Both the position numbers and the translations under genes were made by a program. DNA of 64,000 bases from positions 1,054,001 to 1,118,000 of the forward strand of contig JBGAKR010000001.1 of the NCBI GenBank assembly GCA_044224315.1. The letters run 5' to 3'. The number at the start of each line of letters is the position of its first letter. Positions within the stretch are counted from its first letter, which is position 1. The stretch is from JAGXTF01 sp044224315. GTDB lineage: Bacteria > Bacteroidota > Bacteroidia > NS11-12g > UBA955. Shown here in pieces: positions 1-8,285 of this stretch. The notes beneath the pieces were generated by a model that did no database searches, was not told the DNA's origin, and saw only the letters and a list, made by a program, of their open reading frames with translations.

Positions 1-268
1 TTCCGAACTAATTGACCAGGAAGTGCGCGAGCTGATTCAGAATGCCTACAACCGCACCAAATCACTGTTGCTTGAGAAAAAAGATAAGGTTGAATCCATT
101 GCCCAGGAACTGCTGAAAAAAGAAATCCTTTTCAAAGCCGACCTGGAAAGACTGATTGGACATCGCCCGTTTGAAATTAAACACCACGAGGCCGTTGTAG
201 TTGTGCCGCAGGTTGAAACTCCAGCCGAGCCCGGGGAAAATACTCAAAACGAAAATCCAACGGACTAA
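1..268 (+). CDS. ftsH: ATP-dependent zinc metalloprotease FtsH, C-terminal end (partial)
   Basis: This is the last 88 codons of a gene that begins before the window, with the frame open from base 2 to the TAA at 266-268. The visible part reads like the end of the FtsH M41 peptidase domain: an IDQEVRELI segment, a helix with AYNRTKSLL, then a KKE...DLERLIGHRPF block, followed by a hydrophilic tail rich in P, E and N. FtsH is a membrane-anchored AAA+ protease that degrades damaged or regulatory membrane and cytosolic proteins. The AAA+ module and the HEXXH zinc site lie outside the window, so identity rests on this C-terminal pattern. The next gene starts directly after the stop codon, so they are probably co-transcribed. 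Confidence 0.85.
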   Translation, partial: SELIDQEVRELIQNAYNRTKSLLLEKKDKVESIAQELLKKEILFKADLERLIGHRPFEIKHHEAVVVVPQVETPAEPGENTQNENPTD

Positions 269-1363
269 GTGAAAATTACACGCCAACAAATTACCACTGG
301 GCTATTTGTAGCCGTAATGCTGGTGTTGGCGTGGTTACTGCGCAGTGTGATAGCCTATTTTCTGGTGGCTATGATATTCGCTTTTATTGGCGCACCCCTA
401 ATGTCGCTGATAGAAAGAAAAGTGCGTTTCAGAGGCAAATCCTTGCCTTCCTGGTTAACCGCCACTGCAGTGCTTATGGCCTTTATTGGTTTTGTGATTG
501 GCTTTGGGTATTTGGTAGTACCCCCGTTGATTGAACAAACCTCGGCCATTGCCAATATTACCCAGGATGAATTTAACCGCAGTTTCAGCGAACCCCTGCA
601 CGACATTCGCACCAAATTAGAACATTGGGGCGTACCTGCTGATAAACTTACCCCAGAAGCCATTCAAGCCAAACTGGAGAGTTATATAAATTTTACCTCC
701 CTAAGCAATTTGGCAGCCAAAGTACTGAGCAGTATTACATCTACAGTAGGTTGGATTTTCTCGGTTTTGTTTATCAGTTTCTTTTTCTTAAAAGATAAAT
801 TTCTCATTTACCGTGTATTTCATTTATTCACCCCCGACCGCTACGAACCCCGTATGCAAAGGGTTATGCGCGGTTTAAATGATATGTTGGGGCGTTATTT
901 CCGCAGCATTTTTACCCAGATTTTTGTGTTTGGTTCTTACATTTTTGTAGGCCTTACCTTAGCCGGAGAAAAATATGCATTAACCGTTGCCATTTTCTCG
1001 GGTTTAATTAATCTGGTATCCTACATTGGCCCGTTGCTGGGTATTTCTTTCGCCATGATTTTCTGCGTGTTTTCAAACATTGGCGCCGATTTTTATGGGG
1101 TAATTGTACCCGAAATGTACCAGGTTGGAATGGTGTATGCCGTGGCAGTTTTATTAGACAATTTTTTCAGCTATCCCCTCATATTTTCCCGTTCATTAAA
1201 AGTGCATCCCTTAGAACTGTTTTTTGTGGTTTTAGCAGGTGCCCAATTTGGCGGCCAGGGCGGTATGATGCTGGCGGCTCCCGTTTATACCGTTATCCGC
1301 ATTATCGCCAAAGAATTCCTCTCCGGTTTCGAAATTGTGCAAGGAATTACACGGAATATTTAG
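269..1363 (+). CDS. AI-2E family transporter-like membrane protein
   Basis: A 364-residue integral membrane protein starting with GTG at the base after the ftsH stop (TAA-GTG). It shows the layout of the AI-2E/PerM (formerly UPF0118) family: two or three N-terminal hydrophobic helices (about residues 9-40 and 60-90), a soluble amphipathic stretch (about 95-160), then a C-terminal block of helices with the glycine/proline-rich NLVSYIGPLLG motif near residues 250-260. Some family members export autoinducer-2 or act as Na+/H+ antiporters, and most are uncharacterised, so substrate cannot be assigned. It is probably in one operon with ftsH. Confidence 0.8.
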   Translation: MKITRQQITTGLFVAVMLVLAWLLRSVIAYFLVAMIFAFIGAPLMSLIERKVRFRGKSLPSWLTATAVLMAFIGFVIGFGYLVVPPLIEQTSAIANITQDEFNRSFSEPLHDIRTKLEHWGVPADKLTPEAIQAKLESYINFTSLSNLAAKVLSSITSTVGWIFSVLFISFFFLKDKFLIYRVFHLFTPDRYEPRMQRVMRGLNDMLGRYFRSIFTQIFVFGSYIFVGLTLAGEKYALTVAIFSGLINLVSYIGPLLGISFAMIFCVFSNIGADFYGVIVPEMYQVGMVYAVAVLLDNFFSYPLIFSRSLKVHPLELFFVVLAGAQFGGQGGMMLAAPVYTVIRIIAKEFLSGFEIVQGITRNI

Positions 1364-1852
1364 GGGTATTTTTCAGGAAGTTGTTTTAATTTATTCCATA
1401 CTAAACTTAGAGATTTTGAAAACAAAATCCTTAAATTAGTATAAATTAAAAAGCAGCATAGTCGTATCGAAAAATCAACCATTTTTATTTGTTGAAGCCG
1501 GAAATTTACTACGCATTATACCCGGGTTGTGAAAAACAATTTGTTCGCGCGTTGCCAAAATCGAACAAAATCTATAGACCCCAATTCAAACTAAAATAAT
1601 TTCCGTTGAAAAGGATGCTTGTATTTGCATGGCCTATAGGCACTGGTAAAACACCTATATCTTTAAATAATACTTTACGAATTTTCGATTGAAACCTGCC
1701 TTCATCCGCGAAAAAGAAAATCCCGCATACCCTTGTAATTTGAATCATCAGAAGCGCATAAAAAACTAATTCAAATACACACAAAAAAATAATCCATCGG
1801 GTGATTCACAAAATAATAAACCCATTCAATCAATCCCCAATTAACCAATCAA
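1364..1852. other. 489-bp intergenic gap
   Basis: An AT-rich stretch between two genes that converge here (AI-2E-like gene on +, lipoprotein gene on -). It holds one conspicuous inverted repeat at 1398-1442, listed separately. A 70-codon minus-strand ORF (1572-1784) has no recognisable family, no visible promoter and ordinary AT-rich composition, so I do not call it a gene, although it could be a remnant. I see no tRNA or other RNA gene. Confidence 0.5.
1398..1442. repeat. Imperfect inverted repeat / hairpin after the ftsH operon
   Basis: The arms are about 1398-1418 and 1423-1442 around a 4-base A loop. The inner 7 bp (GATTTTG/CAAAATC) and outer 7 bp (ATACTAA/TTAGTAT) pair exactly, with slight mismatch and one bulge between them. 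It begins 35 bp after the AI-2E-like stop. No clear T-tract follows on the + strand, so a classic intrinsic terminator is not certain. It could end the ftsH transcript or be a small mobile or repetitive relic. Confidence 0.5.
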
Positions 1853-2470
1853 CTACCGATACACCCTCTCCCCGGCCTTAATTGCCACATTCAACTTACA
1901 ATCCACCGGAACAATCGGGCAGGCATAATTGTGGTTATAATGACAATATGGATTGTACGCTGCATTAAAATCCAAAAGGCCCGAGTCCTTAAAAACCGGA
2001 ATCTCCAGGTAGCGCCCACCCTCATAGGTTTCTGTTCCATTCGTTAAATCGCGAAACATTACAAAATAGTGCAGCGAGTCTTCCTCTGAGACAAGAGCAG
2101 GGAGTTCAAATTTTTTGCTATCTAACGTAAATGCCAACACGCCGTGAACCCGAAAATTGCGATTCATCCCCTTTGAATCATAGATTTGGCGAGTGGATAA
2201 ACAATCAAGATGCTTTACTAGCTTCACAACCACCCGATATTTAGGGTCGGGGTTAAAATATTTAAGCCCCTTAAAATTGAGTGCATCATCGGCAAATGGC
2301 GACTCGGCGGCCATGGCAAATCCATTGTCTTTTTCTTTGCGAAAGGCCTCTAAAGCCATTTTCCAGGCCGAATCAGTCACTTTCTCCACCGCATTCACGC
2401 TTTGGGTTTTATTGCCCCCACAAGCCATTACGCCTAAAAAAACCGCTGTAAGTAGAAGAATACGAATCAT
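1853..2470 (-). CDS. DUF1684 domain lipoprotein
   Basis: About 205 residues. The chosen start at 2470 gives a lipoprotein signal MIRILLLTAVFLGVMAC with the lipobox cysteine at residue 17. A longer frame to 2518 would put extra codons before the signal peptide and overlap the divergent ABC gene, so it is rejected. The C-terminal half carries the DUF1684 signature: FRDLTNGTETYEGGRYL, then DFNAAYNPYCHYN, CPIVPVDCKLNVAIKAGE and a terminal aromatic/basic tail. The family is widespread in Bacteroidota and actinobacteria and its biochemical role is unknown to me. The protein is probably anchored in the periplasmic leaflet or outer membrane. It is transcribed divergently from the ABC exporter. Confidence 0.85.
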   Translation of the reverse strand: MIRILLLTAVFLGVMACGGNKTQSVNAVEKVTDSAWKMALEAFRKEKDNGFAMAAESPFADDALNFKGLKYFNPDPKYRVVVKLVKHLDCLSTRQIYDSKGMNRNFRVHGVLAFTLDSKKFELPALVSEEDSLHYFVMFRDLTNGTETYEGGRYLEIPVFKDSGLLDFNAAYNPYCHYNHNYACPIVPVDCKLNVAIKAGERVYR

Positions 2471-2501
2471 ACCCTGCAAATTTGCGTAATTTCGCAGCAA
2501 T

Positions 2502-4325
2502 TTGAGATCGGTAATCAAATTTTTACGTTACGCCACAGCGCACAAGGGTTGGATTTTTCTCAACTTCCTTTTCAACCTGTTTTACATCGTGCTGCAGCTC
2601 ACTTCCCTGTTGCTGATTATGCCAGTGCTGCGTTTTTTGTTTTCGAAAGATGGCAGCGCCCCCGAATTAAAAACGGGTGGCATAGACATTGGCAACTGGT
2701 TTAGCGAGCAGTACCACAGTTTCATCAGCTGGTTTTCGGCCATGGCCAAAGGCGAACCCTACCGTGCACTGGCATTTCTGGCCATTGCCCTGGTGGTAAT
2801 TACCGTACTAAAAAACGTAAGCCGCTACTTGGCCATGAATTTTATGATCCTCATCCGCAATTACAGCATACGCAAAATGCGGGTGGACATCTACGAAAAA
2901 AGCCTGGAATTGCCCGTAGCTTATTTCAACGAAGAGAAAAAAGGTGATTTGCTTTCCCGCATGAGTAACGACATGAAGGAAATTGAATTTGCCCTGATGG
3001 TATCGCTGGAAGCCCTGTATTTTCAGCCTTTAAATATCATTATATTTTTAGTGGCCCTCATTGTTTTATCACCCAAACTTACCCTGTATATTTTATTGTT
3101 TTTGCCCATCACCGGTTTACTCATTGGTTTAGTAGGCCGTTCACTGCGCAAAAAATCGCAACGCAACCAGGTTTTACAGGGCAAAATTATGTCGGCCTTT
3201 GAAGAAACCATCGGCGGCATTCGTATTATAAAAGCATTCAATGCCTCGGGTTTTTTTCGCAAAAGATACAGCGATGAAGACCTGGATTATACCAAAAATA
3301 ACATCAGCGTGCAACGCCGGTATGATTTGTCTTCGCCATTATCCGAAACCATTGGTATAGGCGTATCTGCAGCTTTACTCTGGATCGGTGGAAATATGGT
3401 TTTTCGCAAAGAATTAGACCCCGAATTTTTTCTCACTTATTTTGCCATTTTCAGTCAATTAATACCGCCATTTAAAGCCTACAGCTCTGCCATTTACGCC
3501 TCTCAAAAAGGCATGGCCAGCCTGGAACGCATTCAGGAGTTGGTGCAGGCTCCGGTGAGTGTAGCCGACCCTGAAAATCCCAAAAATCCGGTATTTAATA
3601 ATGAAATTATTTTCAAGAATATTTCATTTGCCTATAACGAGCATGGCAATGTTTTACACGATTTAAGTCTTGAGGTGAAAAAAGGCCAAACCGTTGCCCT
3701 GGTAGGACCCAGCGGTGCAGGCAAAACCACACTTACCGATTTGGTAGCCCGTTTTTATGATGTAGGAAATGGCGGTATTTCGATAGATGGTATTGATATC
3801 CGCGAATTTCGCCAGGAAGATTTGCGCCGGTTAATTGGCATAGTTTCACAGGAAAGTATTTTATTTAACGATACCATTCGCAATAATATTACTTTGGGAA
3901 ATCCGGCTGCTACCGATGCCGAAGTAGAGCAGGCAGCAAAGGCGGCCAATGCCCATGAATTTATTGTGGCTGCCCAAAACGGATACAATACCAATATAGG
4001 TGAACGCGGCAGCAAACTCAGCGGAGGCCAACGCCAGCGGGTTTCCATTGCCCGGGCATTGCTCAAAAATCCAGAAATTTTAATATTGGATGAAGCCACC
4101 AGTGCCCTCGACAGCCAAAGCGAAAAACTGGTACAGGAAGCCCTGGAAAAACTGATGCAAAATCGCACCAGTTTTATTATTGCCCACCGTTTAAGTACCG
4201 TCCAACACGCCGATATTATCATCGTAATGGATCATGGCAAAATTGCCGAAAAAGGCAGTCACAGCGAGCTTATGGCCAAAGACGGTTTGTATGCAAGCCT
4301 CATTAAATTGCAACAATTAAGCTGA
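2502..4325 (+). CDS. MsbA-like ABC transporter, fused permease and ATPase
   Basis: A 607-residue half-transporter: an N-terminal six-helix exporter domain (about residues 15-320) followed by one nucleotide-binding domain. Walker A is GPSGAGKT at 402-409, the signature LSGGQ at 506-510, Walker B ILILDEA follows near 526-532, and the switch histidine sits in IIAHR near 563. The organisation matches lipid A/multidrug exporters of the MsbA/BmrA group, which flip lipids or hydrophobic compounds as homodimers. The start is a TTG, the only plausible start before the conserved KFLRYATAHKG leader. A TAATTTCG element, one base off the phylum -7 consensus, lies about 10 bp upstream. The DUF1456 gene follows after 31 bp and is probably co-transcribed. 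Confidence 0.85.
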   Translation: MRSVIKFLRYATAHKGWIFLNFLFNLFYIVLQLTSLLLIMPVLRFLFSKDGSAPELKTGGIDIGNWFSEQYHSFISWFSAMAKGEPYRALAFLAIALVVITVLKNVSRYLAMNFMILIRNYSIRKMRVDIYEKSLELPVAYFNEEKKGDLLSRMSNDMKEIEFALMVSLEALYFQPLNIIIFLVALIVLSPKLTLYILLFLPITGLLIGLVGRSLRKKSQRNQVLQGKIMSAFEETIGGIRIIKAFNASGFFRKRYSDEDLDYTKNNISVQRRYDLSSPLSETIGIGVSAALLWIGGNMVFRKELDPEFFLTYFAIFSQLIPPFKAYSSAIYASQKGMASLERIQELVQAPVSVADPENPKNPVFNNEIIFKNISFAYNEHGNVLHDLSLEVKKGQTVALVGPSGAGKTTLTDLVARFYDVGNGGISIDGIDIREFRQEDLRRLIGIVSQESILFNDTIRNNITLGNPAATDAEVEQAAKAANAHEFIVAAQNGYNTNIGERGSKLSGGQRQRVSIARALLKNPEILILDEATSALDSQSEKLVQEALEKLMQNRTSFIIAHRLSTVQHADIIIVMDHGKIAEKGSHSELMAKDGLYASLIKLQQLS

Positions 4326-4356
4326 TTTTTTTTTATTTATTATTGACTAATATTTC

Positions 4357-4818
4357 ATGTTAAACAACGATATCCTGCGCAGACTGCGATACACTTTTAA
4401 CCTCAGCGATTCTGAAATGATTGGCGTTTTTGCCCAGGCAGATACGGAGGTTAGCCGGGCTCAGGTTAGCGACTGGCTGAGGAAAGAAGAGGATGAAGGT
4501 TTTATTGAAATGGAAGATGTAAACCTGGCCATTTTCTTAAATGGATTCATTAATTTAAAACGTGGAAAAAGAGATGGCGAACAACCCACCCCCGAAACCC
4601 GATTGAATAATAACCTCATTTTACGCAAACTAAAAATTGCCCTGAATTTGAAAGACGAGGATATTTTGCAAATGCTCAAAAGCGTTGATTTCAGGCTCAG
4701 TCCGCATGAATTAAGTGCCTTTTTCCGAAACCCCGAACACCGCAAATATGTGCAATGCCAGGACCAGATTCTGCGCAACTTTTTGCATGGATTGCAACTA
4801 AAATACAATCCGAAATAA
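4357..4818 (+). CDS. yehS: DUF1456 family protein (YehS-like)
   Basis: A 153-residue soluble protein made of two copies of the DUF1456 repeat: MLNNDILRRLRYTFNLSD...EMI in residues 1-70 and a second LNNNLILRKLKIALNLKDEDI copy from about residue 83. Both copies share the N-N-x-I-L-R-(K/R)-L-(R/K) start and the hydrophobic helix pattern. This is the family of E. coli YehS, whose function is not established. It lies 31 bp after the MsbA-like gene on the same strand and converges with the DUF5916 gene, whose stop is only 8 bp away. Confidence 0.88.
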   Translation: MLNNDILRRLRYTFNLSDSEMIGVFAQADTEVSRAQVSDWLRKEEDEGFIEMEDVNLAIFLNGFINLKRGKRDGEQPTPETRLNNNLILRKLKIALNLKDEDILQMLKSVDFRLSPHELSAFFRNPEHRKYVQCQDQILRNFLHGLQLKYNPK

Positions 4819-4826
4819 ATTATTTC

Positions 4827-7028
4827 TTAAGTATTAAACCAATACACCAATTTAAATGCTAAGGTGCGGTTTATGCTGTTAAACTCTGGCGTATAATTTT
4901 CGGAATACACAATAAAAAAATCACTCAAAGGCTGGTATCGCCACTGGTAACGCAGGTTTACGTTCACGTTCTGGGTTTGGGTGTTGTATTGTAGAAAAGA
5001 TGTAAAATACATTACGGTAGAAAAACTTACATCAATTTTAGCCCCAACCAAATCATAAATGGTATGGCCCAGTTGCCCCAAATCTATATCCTCGTGCCGG
5101 TAGGTTAAGGACAACAAACCCCAGGGTTGTTTGCGGTAATTCAAACTGCCCGAAAATGCATAGCGGGTACCCCCATAATAATTGCCAAAATATACATCCA
5201 CAACCCCGTTGAGTTTTTTGCGGTTATTACTTGTAAAACCCGCCGATCCGCTAATCCACTGGTATTTATGCAACATAAACAGGGTAGGGTTTCGCAGCGG
5301 TGAAAATGGCAAATAGAAATCATAATAATTATGCGTTACTGAAACACGAAATTCAGAAGAATTCTGCAGCATCATTTCTGCCTGTCCGGAGGTAACGCTT
5401 TCGGTAGGTTTGAAAAAACTATCATAATAACTGCTGTTGTATAGGTTTAAACTATAATTATTGATTTTACTTTTCTTAGGATAAAAGGTGCGATATATCC
5501 AGGGTTCCAAGCGATAATAAGTAAATTTTTTGGTTACATTTTTTACCGGATCATAAATTTCGGTACGAGGCACAAAGCCTGTTCTGGCGCGGAAATCCTT
5601 ACCCACATACTCATGATTCCAGGCAATATCCCAATGGATGGTGCGGTAATTTAAATACGAAGCGTGCGACCAGTTTTCTTTGCCCATATAATCATAACTG
5701 GCGCGTTGTACAAATGCTTTTCCCACCCAGCGGCTGTCTTTCGACTGTAAATTATACTCCAATCCGGTAATGGTATTATGGTCTTTGCTAAAACGTTTGG
5801 CACTTCCATCTCCATCATTTACCAGAATAAATCCAACATTCGAGGCTTTAAATATTTTGCGTTGAATGGCTAAGATCTGATAGGATTTTGCACCGGCTTC
5901 AAACGAGCCTGTGGTGCCCTTGGTTTGCACCACCATGGCCCCAACCCTCCACTTATTATTTATCTTACCTGTAACTCGCATGCCAGCATCAATGGGGATA
6001 TTGCCATTGCTGCCAAGTCCTATGCGCCGCGAAAAAAACGGGCGGATTTGGGTAAAACCAAAATTGGCAAACAAATCGCTGTTCTCAATAAAAAATTGAC
6101 GTCTCTCCGGAAAAAATAAACTAAACCGGGTAAGGTTCAATTGTTGCACATCCACATCTACCTGAGCAAAATCCGGGTTTATGGTTACATCCAGATTTAA
6201 AGATGATGATAAACCCACCTTAAAATCTGCCCCAAATCGGGGTTTATTCTGGCTAAAAGGTTCGCCGGGTTTATAAGGCACAGCGCCCGATGTAACGGTG
6301 CTTACATAAGGAATAATGGCTATGTTTTTGCCCTTGCGAATAGGGGGTTCGGGCCATACCAATTCACCACTGAAATTGAGCATGGAAATATTGAAATTCC
6401 GCGGAACTTTAATCCAGGTGCTTACTTCATTATTCTTATAATCGGCACGTGCCAGATTAAATTTCCAGGCTTTATTTCCCTCTGCAAAACGGATGGATTT
6501 AAAGGGTATTTCAAACTCGGCAAACCAGGTATCGCGTGTAACACGGGTAGCGCTGTACCAGATTTGGTCCCAGGCAGTTGTAACCCCAAATACACCGCCA
6601 TTTTCTATGGCCCCTTCGCGCTGGCTGTTCTGTGGGGTTAACCCAAATGAAAATCCATTTTGCCCATCTACAAACGGACTGATAGACAATACCACAGCAT
6701 CGCTATTATTGATACTAAAATCGCGTTTTAATGTTTGAATTACGAAGTCTTTATCGGGATTTCTATTGTAACAAATTACTGCACAATACATGCCCTCATC
6801 GTCGTAGCTAAACATAAACTCCGTGCGGGTTTTAGAGATAGACGTATCGTAGGGATAATGCTGAATAAATTGCCCCTTTTTTTCGGCTTTTAACCAGGTT
6901 TTTTCATCAAAATTTCCATCCACCTTAATTGCATCTACAGCCCGCTGAATATGGTAATCCGGCGTTCCGGTCTGGGCAAAAAGCACAGATGAAACGGTTA
7001 AAATAAATATAAATAAAACCGATTTCAT
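4827..7028 (-). CDS. DUF5916 outer-membrane protein with N-terminal CBM9-like domain
   Basis: A 733-residue exported protein. Residues 1-18 form a Sec signal peptide ending near LFAQ. Residues about 25-230 resemble the carbohydrate-binding family 9-like domain (AVDAIKVDGNFDEKTWLKAE, later FEIPFKSIRF and W-F-N-L-A-R). The rest is DUF5916, with the conserved NPDFAQVDVDVQQLNLTRF and FFPERRQFFIEN motifs, followed by alternating aromatic/polar strands ending in a terminal aromatic (VYWFNT) as in outer-membrane beta-barrels. The family is frequent in Bacteroidota; function is unproven but surface carbohydrate handling is a common guess. It lies 6 bp after the LysM protein, probably the last gene of the tatA-gatA operon. 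Confidence 0.85.
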   Translation of the reverse strand: MKSVLFIFILTVSSVLFAQTGTPDYHIQRAVDAIKVDGNFDEKTWLKAEKKGQFIQHYPYDTSISKTRTEFMFSYDDEGMYCAVICYNRNPDKDFVIQTLKRDFSINNSDAVVLSISPFVDGQNGFSFGLTPQNSQREGAIENGGVFGVTTAWDQIWYSATRVTRDTWFAEFEIPFKSIRFAEGNKAWKFNLARADYKNNEVSTWIKVPRNFNISMLNFSGELVWPEPPIRKGKNIAIIPYVSTVTSGAVPYKPGEPFSQNKPRFGADFKVGLSSSLNLDVTINPDFAQVDVDVQQLNLTRFSLFFPERRQFFIENSDLFANFGFTQIRPFFSRRIGLGSNGNIPIDAGMRVTGKINNKWRVGAMVVQTKGTTGSFEAGAKSYQILAIQRKIFKASNVGFILVNDGDGSAKRFSKDHNTITGLEYNLQSKDSRWVGKAFVQRASYDYMGKENWSHASYLNYRTIHWDIAWNHEYVGKDFRARTGFVPRTEIYDPVKNVTKKFTYYRLEPWIYRTFYPKKSKINNYSLNLYNSSYYDSFFKPTESVTSGQAEMMLQNSSEFRVSVTHNYYDFYLPFSPLRNPTLFMLHKYQWISGSAGFTSNNRKKLNGVVDVYFGNYYGGTRYAFSGSLNYRKQPWGLLSLTYRHEDIDLGQLGHTIYDLVGAKIDVSFSTVMYFTSFLQYNTQTQNVNVNLRYQWRYQPLSDFFIVYSENYTPEFNSINRTLAFKLVYWFNT

Positions 7029-7034
7029 AGGGTA

Positions 7035-8285
7035 TTAATCCTGCAGCGCTATGTTGCGTTTCTGCGCCTGGTTCAGGTAATTCATCTTTTTATAATAATC
7101 TACCTTATTCGCATTTACATAAAACTTAATACTGGTATTGGCAATTAACGCATTATTGCGAATGCCGTTCCAGCTCTTCATTTCAGCTATGGAACAATCA
7201 AAAATATCACTCAATGTATAAAAGCCATCCCCGGGTTTTACCTTATACCAAACCCACACTTTTGTTGGGGTCACAGGTGTTGTACCCACATTGGGTGCAG
7301 GGCTGTTTGGTTTGTCTTCAATGGGTTTTGAGCCTTTCGGAACTACTTCGATATAGGTAACACTATCTACCACTTTTACAATCGTATCATACTCAATAAC
7401 GGGCTGCGGTTTATAGGTAGCAATTTTGAAAAGTGAATCGCGCATAGCATTGTATGCAGGTTTCTGCTCTTTGGGCACATTAAAATAAATGGTATATCCG
7501 AAATAAGGCACATTGTCGGTTTTAAACTCTGGATTCATATTCTTTAAATCCTGGGCTTTAATTCCGGTTTTTTCCTCTATCAATGAAAATGGCAAAGCCA
7601 CATTGGCACTTACCGAATCCATAAGTGGCAAGTGTAAATCCGATTCCTGAATTTTAAAATCCTCGCGAAAATACATTACCGTTACCGCCGACATAAATTG
7701 AACAATTGGCTCTCTTTCTTCGGGCTCTAAATGCTCATAAATATCTTTAAACTCCAGGCTGTTACCCGATAGTCTGATTACCTGATTGAGACGAATGGCA
7801 CCAATGCGAAAAGCAGTAATGGTTTTTAACCAATCCTTATAAATAAAATGCAAATCGGCCAGGTACTTGCAGGCTGCATCCGAGCTTGCATCCAATGCCC
7901 GGCGTTCATCTATCATGGAATTCATTTTCAATCCATACTTTTTTGCGATTGAAAAATTTAAAGGCCACATGCCCGTGCTGCCGTCCTTTCCTACATGGTA
8001 ATTGTTATATCCGGTATTGGCAGCTGGTATATATTTTACAAACCAGGGCAAGCCGTTCACCTTGCGCACATTGTCCATATATGGAAAGTAAAGCACGCTT
8101 TTACCCAATATATCTCCGGTTACACTGTTTTCGTTTTTCAACCACAATTGAATATTTTTTTCAATATCCGCATTGTAAAAAAACGGCACTCCATGCTGTT
8201 CCAGTTCTTTTACCTTGGCTTCAAAACTTTGAGCCCGGGCATGGATGGAAATTACGGTAATAAAAAGAAGTATTAGTTTTTTCAT
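7035..8285 (-). CDS. Transglycosylase-like pseudoenzyme with C-terminal LysM domain
   Basis: A 416-residue periplasmic protein with a signal peptide (residues 1-19, ending RAQ). Residues about 78-215 follow the outline of the MltD-type lytic transglycosylase domain: LPWFVKYIP, GKDGSTGMWPL, KKYGL and DERRALDASSDAACKYLADL. However, the catalytic glutamate expected in the ES(A/G) motif is replaced: PAANTG at 87-92, with Asn90 at that position. The usual AYNxG motif is AFRIGA near 158. A LysM domain for peptidoglycan binding spans about 345-395 (WVWYKVKPGDGFYTLSDIF). I infer a cell-wall-binding protein without lytic activity. Its ATG overlaps the gatA stop by 4 bp, so the two are translationally coupled. 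Confidence 0.75.
   Translation of the reverse strand: MKKLILLFITVISIHARAQSFEAKVKELEQHGVPFFYNADIEKNIQLWLKNENSVTGDILGKSVLYFPYMDNVRKVNGLPWFVKYIPAANTGYNNYHVGKDGSTGMWPLNFSIAKKYGLKMNSMIDERRALDASSDAACKYLADLHFIYKDWLKTITAFRIGAIRLNQVIRLSGNSLEFKDIYEHLEPEEREPIVQFMSAVTVMYFREDFKIQESDLHLPLMDSVSANVALPFSLIEEKTGIKAQDLKNMNPEFKTDNVPYFGYTIYFNVPKEQKPAYNAMRDSLFKIATYKPQPVIEYDTIVKVVDSVTYIEVVPKGSKPIEDKPNSPAPNVGTTPVTPTKVWVWYKVKPGDGFYTLSDIFDCSIAEMKSWNGIRNNALIANTSIKFYVNANKVDYYKKMNYLNQAQKRNIALQD

Noticed and set aside
1572..1784. 70-codon minus-strand ORF in the 489-bp gap
   Set aside because: No recognisable domain, no promoter, composition of non-coding DNA. It may be a remnant, but I cannot support a gene.
4461..6738. 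Long antisense ORFs over the DUF1456 and DUF5916 genes
   Set aside because: They are shadows of real coding frames with no family pattern of their own.
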